Shown one piece after another: positions 47,289 through 59,208 of a DNA stretch of 64,000 bases. Under the pieces are notes generated by a model, which did no database searches, was not told where the DNA came from, and saw only the letters and a program-made list of their open reading frames with translations. The stretch is from assembly GCA_018296165.2 (NCBI GenBank), contig JACKQL020000009.1:434001-498000 (forward strand). The letters run 5' to 3'. The position numbers and the translations under genes are program-made. This DNA comes from Termitomyces sp. T153 (Eukaryota; Basidiomycota; Agaricomycetes; Agaricales; Lyophyllaceae). How positions within the stretch are numbered: position 1 is the stretch's first letter; every line of letters begins with the position of its first letter.

Positions 47289-50041
47289 TCACGATCCGAA
47301 CTGTGAACTCGGTGGCCAGCGTCGACAATGCCCTTTGACCTCGATACGGGAAGTTGAGTGTGCGTAGACCCGTAACCCAAGAACAATCGTGTTTTCCTTA
47401 CAAGGGTCGAGAAACTTTGGCAATTCATCTTCATACTCCGAGTCACAGACATCCTCGTCGGGCTCATACACTTCTTCATCTCCAGCCCCGATCTTGTCTT
47501 CATCCTTCTCTAGGCTCTCGCCACGGGTAGTCGCAGAATCGACAGTTTCTACATCTTTTCTTGACATTCCCCCTAATGGCACGTTGAGTCTTTCTTCGTC
47601 ATCGTCAAGTTCTGATAAATCCTTTCCAGCCAGTGTATCAAGAGGTATCGAGAGATACTTCGAAGCCGTGCTTCAGAAATTCGTGTCAGCAGGCCCACTA
47701 AGAACTCCATTGTATTGACACACCTTCTCTCGAAGTCTAGAACATTTCAATCAAAAGTTGTCGAAGATGGTTACCATGAAGTTTAAACTGGTCACATACT
47801 CAATGCAGTTGACTGACTCCTGATTTTCTCTGCCAAAATGCGATACAAAGTACGACGCTAATTAGTTAGGAATATCAATTAGGATGTCTCAAAGGCATTT
47901 CTCTCTCTGCAGGAAGAACTCACTGAAAGAGGCAAATTCTTCGCCTCTTCACTTGGCCCTGACATTGACAAGGACGATTTCTGATCATTGAAACGAACGT
48001 CACGTGGGGGTAAGCGTTCATCAAGAATCGAGAGAGATTTTTTGGCAGGAAGTGTATCTTGATTTTCGCTTGAATCTATGGGCTTTGACAGACTCTGTTT
48101 ATCTAAGCGAACCTTACACGAACCTTGAGGTTGATTAACAATCTGAAGTAGATCAAGCTTACGTGCACGATATACTCGCCAGCCGGGAGATTTTTCAATT
48201 CCGCATTGACACTTCGTTGATCGAAAAACACGGCCGGTAACGAAGCAGCTACAGGATTCTTTTCCCCGCGCTTGAAAACCAAGAAGTCAAAAGTCCATAT
48301 TGAGCGACTCGGTAGCTGCCTAAAGTATCGATCATCGAGTTTCGAGAGAACTATTATGACAGGTGATGTCTTTGCAAGAGATACGGTGACTATTCCAACA
48401 TAAGTGGATCATCCCCCTATAAGAATTTCGAGAGCACATACACGATACGTCTCCGTAGCTCCATTCAAGACGAAGACGCGGCTTGATCTTCAGCCATTGT
48501 GACGACAAGATCCAAGTAGAGTTGAACAGTAGAGTCCTGTCGATCGTTTCCCACTTCTCAAGGAAGTCCTTGTCTATCGGTATATTAGATAGGCCGCGAA
48601 AAATCAGCCCTAATACTCACATTCCATCACGAATTGGCCATCGGCCCCAAAAGAATGACCTAGCTCCTTAAGTGCAGGGAGCCAATCAGCACTCCATTCC
48701 TTTGACCCATCTGACCATGGCCCCTTCCACTCACGATTTCCCCACGGGTTCCGTAAAACGATAAAACGCTTGCCGTTATATTCCTTTGCACGAAGAATTG
48801 CATATGCATGCCCTCCGATAAGACCATTTTCACCGATGGATTCAACGCCGCGGGTTTGATTTTGAGAGTCGAAGGAACACGCGAACAGCCTGTCTTCATG
48901 TGCGTAGGAGAGCTCATTGTGCCAGAAGTCATCTGGCGATAGGATATCCTGATGCATCGTAAGCTGAGAGAATTCCAATCACCACCTCATCAGACCTTGG
49001 TTGAAAACAGACTTGTAACACCCCTGATGATCAAACCGTTTTTAATCCAGACTTGACGGGAGAAAAAAAAAAGTGACTATACCCTGTTAGGTCTTCAATG
49101 GCCTCGCCAGCATATCCACCATCCAGAGCAGCATAATTCCCATGCAGTTTGGCGTAAGCTTTCTCATATAATGGCACCCAAGTTTCCTCCGGGTTCTCAG
49201 GCTCCGATTTCGCAAAGTGCAAATTTTTAGCGTGCCTTCTGGCGATATTGTTGTAATTCTCCTCATTGTTATGGTAAAGCTGCCGCTTTCTAGAAGAAAG
49301 CTCGTCGAATGTGGGAACGGATGTGTAGAGGAAGCTTCATGATATGTATGAGCCGTGACACTTTTTTCAATTGTAAGAAACACGGCACGGACTCATCAAT
49401 GATGACAGCTAGCCATTTGGCATCGCGGAAGAATACAAAGCCATAAACTCCAACTTCTTCGTCGCGCTGCAGGGAGAAGGAAATCAATTTTGGCTGAGGG
49501 TGTATTTATATGCCAATCTAAAGAATCACATACTTCAACACAAAACTGTTCTACGAGGTCTTTGTTGGTGGACATCGTTGCCAATGCTGACAAAAACCAA
49601 CAGTCTCCCAGTTTGCCCTGGATGATGTCACTGGGATTGGCGCCACCAACGTAGAAACGCGGCTTCTTAAAAATCGCGGTCACTCGCTGAGCATCGGAGG
49701 GTTTATACGTATCCGAAGAATCTTGAGCAAGGCCACGCAAACATCGTTCTCGATCCCTTTCGAGATCGAATTCAACATCTCTAGTCAATTGGAGATTCAC
49801 TTTTCAGTCAGGTGAATTACTTTGATCGGCAGAAAACAGACCTGAACTTCATGTTTCTTGCTCGGCAGCTTGCAGCGATTGCTTTAACCCGGTCTCTGCA
49901 CTCTTTTACGACACTCTCGCGTTCTTCGGATACAAGTACCCCTGACCTGGGCTGAGTGCCGTCGAGAAGGTATGGAGCTCTATTGATAGGCGGTTCCCTG
50001 GCCCGCCCGCGCTTGTGCGTCTTGTTATGTTTTTTCGTCAT
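47289..50041 (-). CDS. Calpain-like cysteine protease, left copy
   Basis: The ATG at 50041 starts MTKKHNKTHKRGRAREPP. The first exons (50041-49842, 49780-49534, 49466-49393, 49334-49083 and onward) join in frame. The catalytic Cys is C127 in QGKLGDCWFLSALATM, the His lies in GLIGGHAYAILRAKEY and the Asn in IVLRNPWGNREW, so the full calpain triad is present. A C2-like domain III region follows (MECEYKDFLEKWETIDRTLL across an intron, then SPVIIVLSKLDDRYFRQLPS). A Ser/Glu/Asp-rich linker and a C-terminal segment (ENTIVLGLRVYAHSTSRIEV) end the protein. Calpains are calcium-regulated cytosolic endopeptidases; calcium dependence cannot be judged here. Total length is about 800 residues. The copy at 56239 is nearly identical for the first three quarters and about 5% divergent in the last part. 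Confidence 0.88.
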
Positions 50042-50661
50042 GGTCGCAATTCGAATGGTGTGCAAAAAAACATCAACCGCTAACTCAAGCTTTAATAGGC
50101 CTTGTACAAGTCATGATTCCGATAGAACTGTCGAAGACACTCACACGATAAATAAGCGCTGAGAAGAACTAACTCCCGATGATCACGTCTGTGGTTGAAA
50201 AAAGAAAGAAAAAAAAAACGTAGTCGTCGTCAGCATGCGCCTGGGACATTTGTTAAGGAACTTGAGGTTAGTTCAGGAACACAATCAGGATCAGAATACG
50301 TATTCAGGAGGACGACAAACAAGCGCTCGAAAAAAATAGGAGGAATACGTAAATAGGACTTTTGACGCTGTCAGAAGCATGATAACGGACGCTCGAAAAG
50401 GATAGAACGATTCTCTGAGCGCTGTAAGACCTCCCAAGCCCGAAGACATCACCAGATAGATATTTGAAACACAAGCCGAGAGAATGGTCAGCAAGTCAAA
50501 TCCTTGATGTTGCAGGCTGGGTGAATTGGACCCTGTCAGCGGCGGAGCAAAAAAGATTGAGGTTGAAAATCGCAATTAGCTCTTTGTACTTGGCATCACG
50601 TCTAGATTTTTGGGTATGGTCTCGTACGTTATTCTGACAAGACAGGCCCGGGATTGAACCA
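50042..50661. other. Intergenic between calpain and PEP mutase-family genes (left arm)
   Basis: Includes an A-rich tract near 50200-50220 and no convincing gene. Mirrored exactly at 55619-56238. Confidence 0.6.
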
Positions 50662-51991
50662 TTACAGATCACTGTAAGCTTCGCCTCCTGCTGCTTTATC
50701 AATCTCGATCGCGTCATCAAGACCTGACCGAGGTCAAATAAAGGTATTACACGAGCCACTTTATCTTAGCTTACCCATAACCTGGAAAAATTGTTTTGGA
50801 CCCATGCCCTTCGCAGTTGAGACATCGGAGCCCGTAGTCTTCAATGACTGGAAGGCCGCGCGAATCCCATGGACCGCCGAAACTGCAGAAATCATAGGGA
50901 AGACTTGGCAAGAGATCAACTTACGAAAGAGAGTTCTGAGGATGCACAGACTCACTGACAATCTTTACACCGAGAGCTTTAGCGTCCTCAATCGTAAAGT
51001 CCGGGGTAGAACCACCATGTACCACATTCAGAAATACCTGTATCCTTTCTCAGACTTGATTGGTGGATGACACAGAAAGACATGGTACACACAGGCGTGG
51101 GTGAGAGCTCTTCGATAGTTCGAGCCAGTTCTTCGTGACTTCTGACACCTTCCACAAAAGCAACTTGTGCAAAAATTCGAATCAGACGCCTAGTTAATAA
51201 TCATTATGGTATACCCATTGACATACCATCGGCGCCCGCTTTGATTGCTAATTTCAACCTCTTCAGCGCCTCGTCCATACCAAAACCTTGTGCAGCATCC
51301 GTTCTGGCGATAAGCACTATGTCACAGCCGGGAAGTCTAGCACGAGCTGCAACGGCGGCACGGATACGTGCAATGAACTCGGAAACAGGAGCGATTTGCT
51401 TGCCGAGGAGGTGACCACAGCGCTTTGACTGGACCTATGAGTGACAATGAGTCGCTTGAATTGGAAATATAGCGTCTGGAGTCTCACTTGATCTTCAATA
51501 TGGAGCCCTGCAATCCCCGCGCGTGCATAGGCGGTGACTGTTCTCGCTACCATCACAGGACCCCCGAAACTGAAGATATCCCTTGTTCAATATACACAAT
51601 AGCGGGATTGGAAGATTGTTCACCCTGTGTCGGCGTCACATATAATAGGGGTCTCCGGGGACAGCCCAGCAATCATAGTTGCATTCTACAGTGGATTCAG
51701 ACATGGCCGTTCTGCGTGTGCGGGAAGTGTCTGAACCTGAACGAAGTCATTCTGTGTCGCAATCGCCAAGTCGGGCTGACCGAGCATCGAAGCTGTCGTC
51801 GCAGCACCGCTCATATACAAAGTCTCAAATCCAGCCTCCAGAGCCAGGCGAGCTGATATTCCATCGTAAACACCGGGTGCAACCTAGTGAGATTCCTGTT
51901 ACACTGCTTCCTCTCGGAATATCTGAGCAGGCATACGTACGATTATACCACCAGATTTGAGCTGTTGACGGAGACGTGTGGCAGCGTTCAT
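50662..51991 (-). CDS. Isocitrate lyase/PEP mutase family enzyme (methylisocitrate lyase-like), 297 aa
   Basis: Nine exons join in frame: 51991-51941, 51883-51737, 51685-51624, 51569-51488, 51434-51227, 51163-51093, 51037-50956, 50903-50775 and 50723-50662, giving 297 residues. The start reads MNAATRLRQQLKSGGIIVAP. Family marks are GVYDGISARLALEAGF, the Mg-binding CDADTGFGGP (about residues 82-91), HIEDQVQSKRCGHLLGKQ with catalytic C120 in the KRCGH signature, and the later FVEGVRSHEEL. The superfamily breaks or forms C-C or P-C bonds next to a carboxylate. The closest types are 2-methylisocitrate or dimethylmalate lyases; the exact substrate is unknown. This copy has its start codon, unlike the right-arm copy. 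Confidence 0.88.
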
Positions 51992-52397
51992 GGTATCAAG
52001 CGAAATGGGTTTCGTTACGAATCGAGGAAATTTAAAGCACGTCACCAGCTGACACTTATAATGTAGAATGATCCATTGGCTGCATGATTCGGAGGGTACC
52101 TCGTATCCAGCACATCCTGCACACACGCTCTTACACTCATGTAAGCTCATGAGAACAAAACAGACCGTTAGAGCCATTGCCCGCATTCCAGGCTTGCCAG
52201 GAACCTCACACTATACTTTCTGGGAAAAAGCATCCGATAAATCACGCGCACACTCTATGTCAGATGGTACAAGAGAAGGCGATGCATAATATTTGTGTCT
52301 GCATGAACATATGGCACATAGTATCGGTATGCAATATGGGGTCGTTGTCGGACGGACGTATATAAACGTCAACTGGATAGCGAAATCTGGTAACCCT
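51992..52397. other. Left edge of the palindrome spacer
   Basis: Probably the 5' leader of the PEP mutase-family gene (the frame is open upstream to 52186, but the ATG at 51991 fits the family start) and the 3' end of RPL37. Nothing else recognised. Confidence 0.4.
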
Positions 52398-53138
52398 TTA
52401 TGCCTCGGTGGTCGTCTTAACCCTCTTTTTGGCCACTGTGTTCTCCCTGCACAAACGAATCAAAAGCCCGCATTAGTGGTCCGCCGAGGGATGTCATGAG
52501 GTATTATGTATCTAATAGAAAACACACCTGAAGCCGTTCTTGAACCGCCTCGACACATCCTTCAAATAACGCATCCTTCCAGTTCCGGTAGTCTTTCTGC
52601 GCTTAGCCTTTTGACCCCACTCGTACGATCTCAGCTTAGCAGAGGGGTATCCGCACTGTGCGCAAGCTATATGCATTATTCAGCACTTCGTGGCATGTTT
52701 TGAATAATGTACAAAAATAAGCATACGCACTCTTGTGTTGCTTGTGGAAGGCACGGTTACCGCAGCGGCGGCAGAGCGTGTGCGACTTGGTGTGTCTCTT
52801 ACCAAAGGACGAGGTACCTAGCAACGAAGAAAGGGGCCCAAGGTAAAGACATGCGGGAAAGGATCAAAACGAAAAAATTTGCAAGCGAACCTTTCGTCTA
52901 GAAAAACGAGGGGAGGGTACCATCAGCATCTATACACACGCGGACATAGACAAGCGCCATCCACGCAGCAGCCCTCGAGTCGACCGCCCGAAGATCCCAA
53001 CACCGTAGGGCCAACCGAACCACATCCAAACCCGTCCAGCCCAATCCACCTAACACATCTCTCCCACCGTCCCCTCTTGCACGGATACAGACTCGAGGGC
53101 CCCAAGAACAGCGCTATGAAGCAGCATAGACTCACCAT
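52398..53138 (-). CDS. RPL37: 60S ribosomal protein eL37, 94 aa, with a 7-nt microexon
   Basis: Five coding exons on the minus strand: 53138-53136 (ATG only), 52897-52891 (ACGAAAG), 52817-52731, 52666-52528 and 52446-52398. They total 285 nt, 94 residues plus stop. The protein starts [20 protein letters not shown] and has the four zinc-binding cysteines expected for eL37 at 19, 22, 34 and 37, then [20 protein letters not shown] and [10 protein letters not shown]. It is a structural protein of the large ribosomal subunit. The microexon is bounded by TTTTTCTAG and GTTCGC, and without it the invariant TK-G start cannot be formed. The gene is single-copy and sits in the spacer between the two inverted arms. 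Confidence 0.93.
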
Positions 53139-53789
53139 CTCGTCGTTTTCTTGAGGATTTTGGTGTCGGTGTCGGGTGGGGGCAGATTTTGGGGGGGATG
53201 TGGATCTGGTGGCGGTGGGCCGTGAGTGTGGGAATTTGAACACGTTTTTGGATGGATTTGGAAGGAGACCCGGTGATTGACTGGTTGTCAACTTGTCTTT
53301 GTCTATGTACCGTCCTTATCCTGTAGATTGACCATAGCTGTCATTGTAGGCGGTAAGATTTCGTATACAGTAACATGGTAACAATTTCCTCGCATAGTTT
53401 ATCTCATCACCTAGTGATTGGTGAAAAGCTGAATAATTCATGTTACTAGTATTGATAGTACTCCCTGAGTTCCACACTTGGTGCATAATGGTATTTCCCT
53501 GTGGTGGGCTGACTACACCAAACAAACATCGCAGCAAGTCTAGATACAGTAACAGCGGTCTTGTTTCTCATAAGCTAACTTTGTAGAAACGCCTAGTGGT
53601 CTATAGAAACACAAAAAACAATAGATATGGTGCATCGATCTAGTAACATGTTCATTTTACTCGTGATAATTGTATAAATCATTGAATGCCAACTCACCCA
53701 GCAAGCATGGCCTACTGGTTAGTGCGGTATGTGGTCTATGTATCCCTATAGACCGGCCACAGCTGTTATAATCGAACGGTATAGTTCAG
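53139..53789. other. Intergenic, upstream of RPL37 and right edge of the spacer
   Basis: 53139-53300 is probably the 5' leader and promoter of RPL37. The rest is AT-rich, with no gene found. A tRNA-like start near 53704 (GCATGGCCTACTGGTTAGTG) does not complete a cloverleaf. Confidence 0.4.
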
Positions 53790-53989
53790 TTTCAAATGCC
53801 TCACATAGTTTTCCCCGTCACCAACCCTCATACTCACACCTGCGTAACACTGCCTCGGGAAAGTTCAAGTAAGAGTGGGGAGTTGGCACATTCTACATCC
53901 CAGCTAGTGGAGTACACTATCATACACATTCCATCTTCCATCCATCCTTCCCTAATGCCCACATCCCTCCAAAACCCAAAACCCAAAAC

Positions 53990-54321
53990 CTATCTCAGCC
54001 ACTCAAGCTCCTCCCTTCACACTCAAGTTTCCTAAACCTCATCTGATGCGACACCGCAACAAAAGGCTACCCCTCCCATCCCTCTGCGCCAGCAGCAGCA
54101 GGAGCACTAATACTAACCGGTTTGTGCAACACAAACGCCTGATCAAGACCCATTACCTCGTCGCCGGCACCAGCACGAGCACGCACCCTAACGATCTCCC
54201 CATACACACTCAACAACACACCCCCGCCCGCCGCGCGACACAGCGGTGCAACGTCGTAGTAGAACTGTGCGGTGCGCCTTCCGAGAGGAATTTGTAGGCT
54301 GATAGCGGGTGAGGGGGTTTG
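53990..54321 (-). pseudogene. 3' fragment of the NTF2-like gene
   Basis: The minus-strand reading includes TAQFYYDVAPLCRAAGGGVL, VYGEIVRVRARAGAGDEVMG and LDQAFVLHKPVSIS. It matches the last exon of the gene at 43586 with several percent divergence, small indels and a premature stop near 54070. Its 5' side is cut at 54321 and fused to codon 12 of the PEP mutase-family copy. Confidence 0.85.
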
Positions 54322-55618
54322 AAATCTGGTGGTATAATCGTACGTATGCCTGCTCAGATATTCCGAGAGGAAGCAGTGTAACAGGAATCTCACTAGGTTG
54401 CACCCGGTGTTTACGATGGAATATCAGCTCGCCTGGCTCTGGAGGCTGGATTTGAGACTTTGTATATGAGCGGTGCTGCGACGACAGCTTCGATGCTCGG
54501 TCAGCCCGACTTGGCGATTGCGACACAGAATGACTTCGTTCAGGTTCAGACACTTCCCGCACACGCAGAACGGCCATGTCTGAATCCACTGTAGAATGCA
54601 ACTATGATTGCTGGGCTGTCCCCGGAGACCCCTATTATATGTGACGCCGACACAGGGTGAACAATCTTCCAATCCCGCTATTGTGTATATTGAACAAGGG
54701 ATATCTTCAGTTTCGGGGGTCCTGTGATGGTAGCGAGAACAGTCACCGCCTATGCACGCGCGGGGATTGCAGGGCTCCATATTGAAGATCAAGTGAGACT
54801 CCAGACGCTATATTTCCAATTCAAGCGACTCATTGTCACTCATAGGTCCAGTCAAAGCGCTGTGGTCACCTCCTCGGCAAGCAAATCGCTCCTGTTTCCG
54901 AGTTCATTGCACGTATCCGTGCCGCCGTTGCAGCTCGTGCTAGACTTCCCGGCTGTGACATAGTGCTTATCGCCAGAACGGATGCTGCACAAGGTTTTGG
55001 TATGGACGAGGCGCTGAAGAGGTTGAAATTAGCAATCAAAGCGGGCGCCGATGGTATGTCAATGGGTATACCATAATGATTATTAACTAGGCGTCTGATT
55101 CGAATTTTTGCACAAGTTGCTTTTGTGGAAGGTGTCAGAAGTCACGAAGAACTGGCTCGAACTATCGAAGAGCTCTCACCCACGCCTGTGTGTACCATGT
55201 CTTTCTGTGTCATCCACCAATCAAGTCTGAGAAAGGATACAGGTATTTCTGAATGTGGTACATGGTGGTTCTACCCCGGACTTTACGATTGAGGACGCTA
55301 AAGCTCTCGGTGTAAAGATTGTCAGTGAGTCTGTGCATCCTCAGAACTCTCTTTCGTAAGTTGATCTCTTGCCAAGTCTTCCCTATGATTTCTGCAGTTT
55401 CGGCGGTCCATGGGATTCGCGCGGCCTTCCAGTCATTGAAGACTACGGGCTCCGATGTCTCAACTGCGAAGGGCATGGGTCCAAAACAATTTTTCCAGGT
55501 TATGGGTAAGCTAAGATAAAGTGGCTCGTGTAATACCTTTATTTGACCTCGGTCAGGTCTTGATGACGCGATCGAGATTGATAAAGCAGCAGGAGGCGAA
55601 GCTTACAGTGATCTGTAA
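54322..55618 (+). pseudogene. PEP mutase-family enzyme, right copy, lacking its start codon
   Basis: Exons 54322-54339 (partial), 54397-54543, 54595-54656, 54711-54792, 54846-55053, 55117-55187, 55243-55324, 55377-55505 and 55557-55618 mirror the left gene, and I see no coding differences. Only the first 11 codons, including the ATG, and the promoter are missing, replaced by the antisense NTF2 fragment. All catalytic residues (CDADTG, KRCGH) remain. It could be expressed only from a new upstream start, so I call it a 5'-truncated copy. Confidence 0.82.
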
Positions 55619-56238
55619 TGGTTCAATCCCGGGCCTGTCTTGTCAGAATAACGTACGAGACCATACCCAAAAATCTAGACGTGATGCCAAGTACAAAGAG
55701 CTAATTGCGATTTTCAACCTCAATCTTTTTTGCTCCGCCGCTGACAGGGTCCAATTCACCCAGCCTGCAACATCAAGGATTTGACTTGCTGACCATTCTC
55801 TCGGCTTGTGTTTCAAATATCTATCTGGTGATGTCTTCGGGCTTGGGAGGTCTTACAGCGCTCAGAGAATCGTTCTATCCTTTTCGAGCGTCCGTTATCA
55901 TGCTTCTGACAGCGTCAAAAGTCCTATTTACGTATTCCTCCTATTTTTTTCGAGCGCTTGTTTGTCGTCCTCCTGAATACGTATTCTGATCCTGATTGTG
56001 TTCCTGAACTAACCTCAAGTTCCTTAACAAATGTCCCAGGCGCATGCTGACGACGACTACGTTTTTTTTTTCTTTCTTTTTTCAACCACAGACGTGATCA
56101 TCGGGAGTTAGTTCTTCTCAGCGCTTATTTATCGTGTGAGTGTCTTCGACAGTTCTATCGGAATCATGACTTGTACAAGGCCTATTAAAGCTTGAGTTAG
56201 CGGTTGATGTTTTTTTGCACACCATTCGAATTGCGACC
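55619..56238. other. Intergenic between PEP mutase-family and calpain copies (right arm)
   Basis: Exact mirror of 50042-50661, including the homopolymer tract (here T-rich near 56060-56080). No gene seen. Confidence 0.6.
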
Positions 56239-58987
56239 ATGACGAAAAAACATAACAAGACGCACAAGCGCGGGCGGGCCAGGGAACCGCCTATCAATAG
56301 AGCTCCATACCTTCTCGACGGCACTCAGCCCAGGTCAGGGGTACTTGTATCCGAAGAACGCGAGAGTGTCGTAAAAGAGTGCAGAGACCGGGTTAAAGCA
56401 ATCGCTGCAAGCTGCCGAGCAAGAAACATGAAGTTCAGGTCTGTTTTCTGCCGATCAAAGTAATTCACCTGACTGAAAAGTGAATCTCCAATTGACTAGA
56501 GATGTTGAATTCGATCTCGAAAGGGATCGAGAACGATGTTTGCGTGGCCTTGCTCAAGATTCTTCGGATACGTATAAACCCTCCGATGCTCAGCGAGTGA
56601 CCGCGATTTTTAAGAAGCCGCGTTTCTACGTTGGTGGCGCCAATCCCAGTGACATCATCCAGGGCAAACTGGGAGACTGTTGGTTTTTGTCAGCATTGGC
56701 AACGATGTCCACCAACAAAGACCTCGTAGAACAGTTTTGTGTTGAAGTATGTGATTCTTTAGATTGGCATATAAATACACCCTCAGCCAAAATTGATTTC
56801 CTTCTCCCTGCAGCGCGACGAAGAAGTTGGAGTTTATGGCTTTGTATTCTTCCGCGATGCCAAATGGCTAGCTGTCATCATTGATGAGTCCGTGCCGTGT
56901 TTCTTACAATTGAAAAAAGTGTCACGGCTCATACATATCATGAAGCTTCCTCTACACATCCGTTCCCACATTCGACGAGCTTTCTTCTAGAAAGCGGCAG
57001 CTTTACCATAACAATGAGGAGAATTACAACAATATCGCCAGAAGGCACGCTAAAAATTTGCACTTTGCGAAATCGGAGCCTGAGAACCCGGAGGAAACTT
57101 GGGTGCCATTATATGAGAAAGCTTACGCCAAACTGCATGGGAATTATGCTGCTCTGGATGGTGGATATGCTGGCGAGGCCATTGAAGACCTAACAGGGTA
57201 TAGTCACTTTTTTTTTTCTCCCGTCAAGTCTGGATTAAAAACGGTTTGATCATCAGGGGTGTCACAAGTCTGTTTTCAACCAAGGTCTGATGAGGTGGTG
57301 ATTGGAATTCTCTCAGCTTACGATGCATCAGGATATCCTATCGCCAGATGACTTCTGGCACAATGAGCTCTCCTACGCACATGAAGACAGGCTGTTCGCG
57401 TGTTCCTTCGACTCTCAAAATCAAACCCGCGGCGTTGAATCCATCGGTGAAAATGGTCTTATTGGAGGGCATGCATATGCAATTCTTCGTGCAAAGGAAT
57501 ATAACGGCAAGCGTTTTATCGTTTTACGGAACCCGTGGGGAAATCGTGAGTGGAAGGGGCCATGGTCAGATGGGTCAAAGGAATGGAGTGCTGATTGGCT
57601 CCCTGCACTTAAGGAGCTAGGTCATTCTTTTGGGGCCGATGGCCAATTCGTGATGGAATGTGAGTATTAGGGCTGATTTTTCGCGGCCTATCTAATATAC
57701 CAATAGACAAGGACTTCCTTGAGAAGTGGGAAACGATCGACAGGACTCTACTGTTCAACTCTACTTGGATCTTGTCGTCACAATGGCTGAAGATCAAGCC
57801 GCGTCTTCGTCTTGAATGGAGCTACGGAGACGTATCCTGTATGTGCTCTCGAAATTCTTATAGGGGGATGATCCACTTATGTTGGAATAGTCACCGTATC
57901 TCTTGCAAAGACATCACCTGTCATAATAGTTCTCTCGAAACTCGATGATCGATACTTTAGGCAGCTACCGAGTCGCTCAATATGGACTTTTGACTTCTTG
58001 GTTTTCAAGCGCGGGGAAAAGAATCCTGTAGCTGCTTCGTTGCCGGCCGTGTTTTTCGATCAACGAAGTGTCAATGCGGAATTGGAAAATCTCCCGGCTG
58101 GCGAGTATATCGTGCACGTAAGCTTGATCTACTTCAGATTGTCAATCAGCCTCAAGGTTCGTGTAAGGTTCGCTTAGATAAACAGAGTCTGTCAAAGCCC
58201 ATAGATTCAAGCGAAAATCAAGATAAACTTCCTGCCAAAAAATCTCTCTCGATTCTTGATGAACGCTTACCCCCACGTGACGTTCGTTTCAATAATCAGA
58301 AATCGTCCTTGTCAATGTCAGGGCCAAGTGAAGAGGCGAAGAATTTGCCTCTTTCAGTGAGTTCTTCCTGCAGAGAAATGCCTCTGAGACATCCTAATTA
58401 ATATTTCTGACTAATCAGCGTCGTACTTTATATCGCGTTTTGGCAGAGAAAATCAGGAGTCAGTCAACTGCATTGAGTATGTGACCAGTTTAAACTTCAT
58501 GGTAACCATCTTCGACAACTTTTGATTGAAATGTTCTAGACTTCGAGAAAAGGTGTGTCAATAAAATGCCGTTCTGAGTTGGCCTGCTGACACGAATTTC
58601 TGAAGCACGGCTTCGAAGTATCTCTCGATACCTCTTGATACACTGGCTGGAAAGGATTTATCAGAACTTGACGATGACGAAGAAAGACTCAACGTGCCAT
58701 TAGAGGGAGTGTCAAGAAAAGATGTAGAAACTGTTGATTCTGCGACCATCCCTGGCGAGAGCCTAGAGAACGATGAAGACAAGATCGGGGCTGGAGATGA
58801 AGAAGTGTATGACCCCGACGAGGATGTCTGTGACTCGGAGTATGACGATGAATTGCCAAAGTTTCTCGACCCTTGTAAGGAAAACACGATTGTTCTTGGG
58901 TTACGGGTCTACGCACACTCAACTTCCCGTATCGAGGTCAAAGGGCATTGTCGACGCTGGCCACCAAGTTCACAGTTCGGATCGTGA
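56239..58987 (+). CDS. Calpain-like cysteine protease, right copy
   Basis: Start MTKKHNKTHKRGRAREPP at 56239. Exons 56239-56438, 56500-56746, 56814-56887 and 56946-57197 and the following ones give the same protein as the left copy with the complete Cys/His/Asn triad (C127; GGHAYA; LRNPWG). I see one amino-acid change (Ser to Leu in an overlapping frame) across most of the gene. The last part differs more: in the 58694-58860 region MPLEGVSRKDVE vs MPLGGMSRKDVE and GDEEVYDPDED vs GDEEVYEPDED. The 3' end is 23 bp from the DIRS-like insertion. Both copies look capable of expression. Confidence 0.86.
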
Positions 58988-59208
58988 CTCAGGACACCCT
59001 CGTCAGTAATTAATTCGAAGCTGTGATATTTGGAGGACGACGAGCGGGGATGAGGAGCGAGGTGGTGAATCAGGAATGAAAGTAATCAATGATGAAGTCT
59101 GACAGAACTTAAGTTGTCGCCGTGCGTTGTGGAAAGAAATGCAATTTCTTGAGTCCAGATAAGTTCTTGAGCGACGGAGCCCACTCCTGAGGGAGGGGGG
59201 CTGAAGAC

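Larger units (their letters stand above)
45861..51958 (+). repeat. Left arm of the large inverted duplication
   Basis: Contains the 3' end of the NTF2-like gene, an unassigned segment, the calpain-like gene and the PEP mutase-family gene up to codon 12. All of it recurs inverted between 53790 and 63986. Within the PEP mutase-family gene and most of the calpain gene, left and right coordinates add up to 106280. The junction in the right arm joins the equivalent of 51958 to the equivalent of 45861. Confidence 0.92.

Noticed and set aside
53704..53790. tRNA-like start GCATGGCCTACTGGTTAGTG
   Set aside because: No matching acceptor 3' strand, T-loop or anticodon stem could be found downstream.
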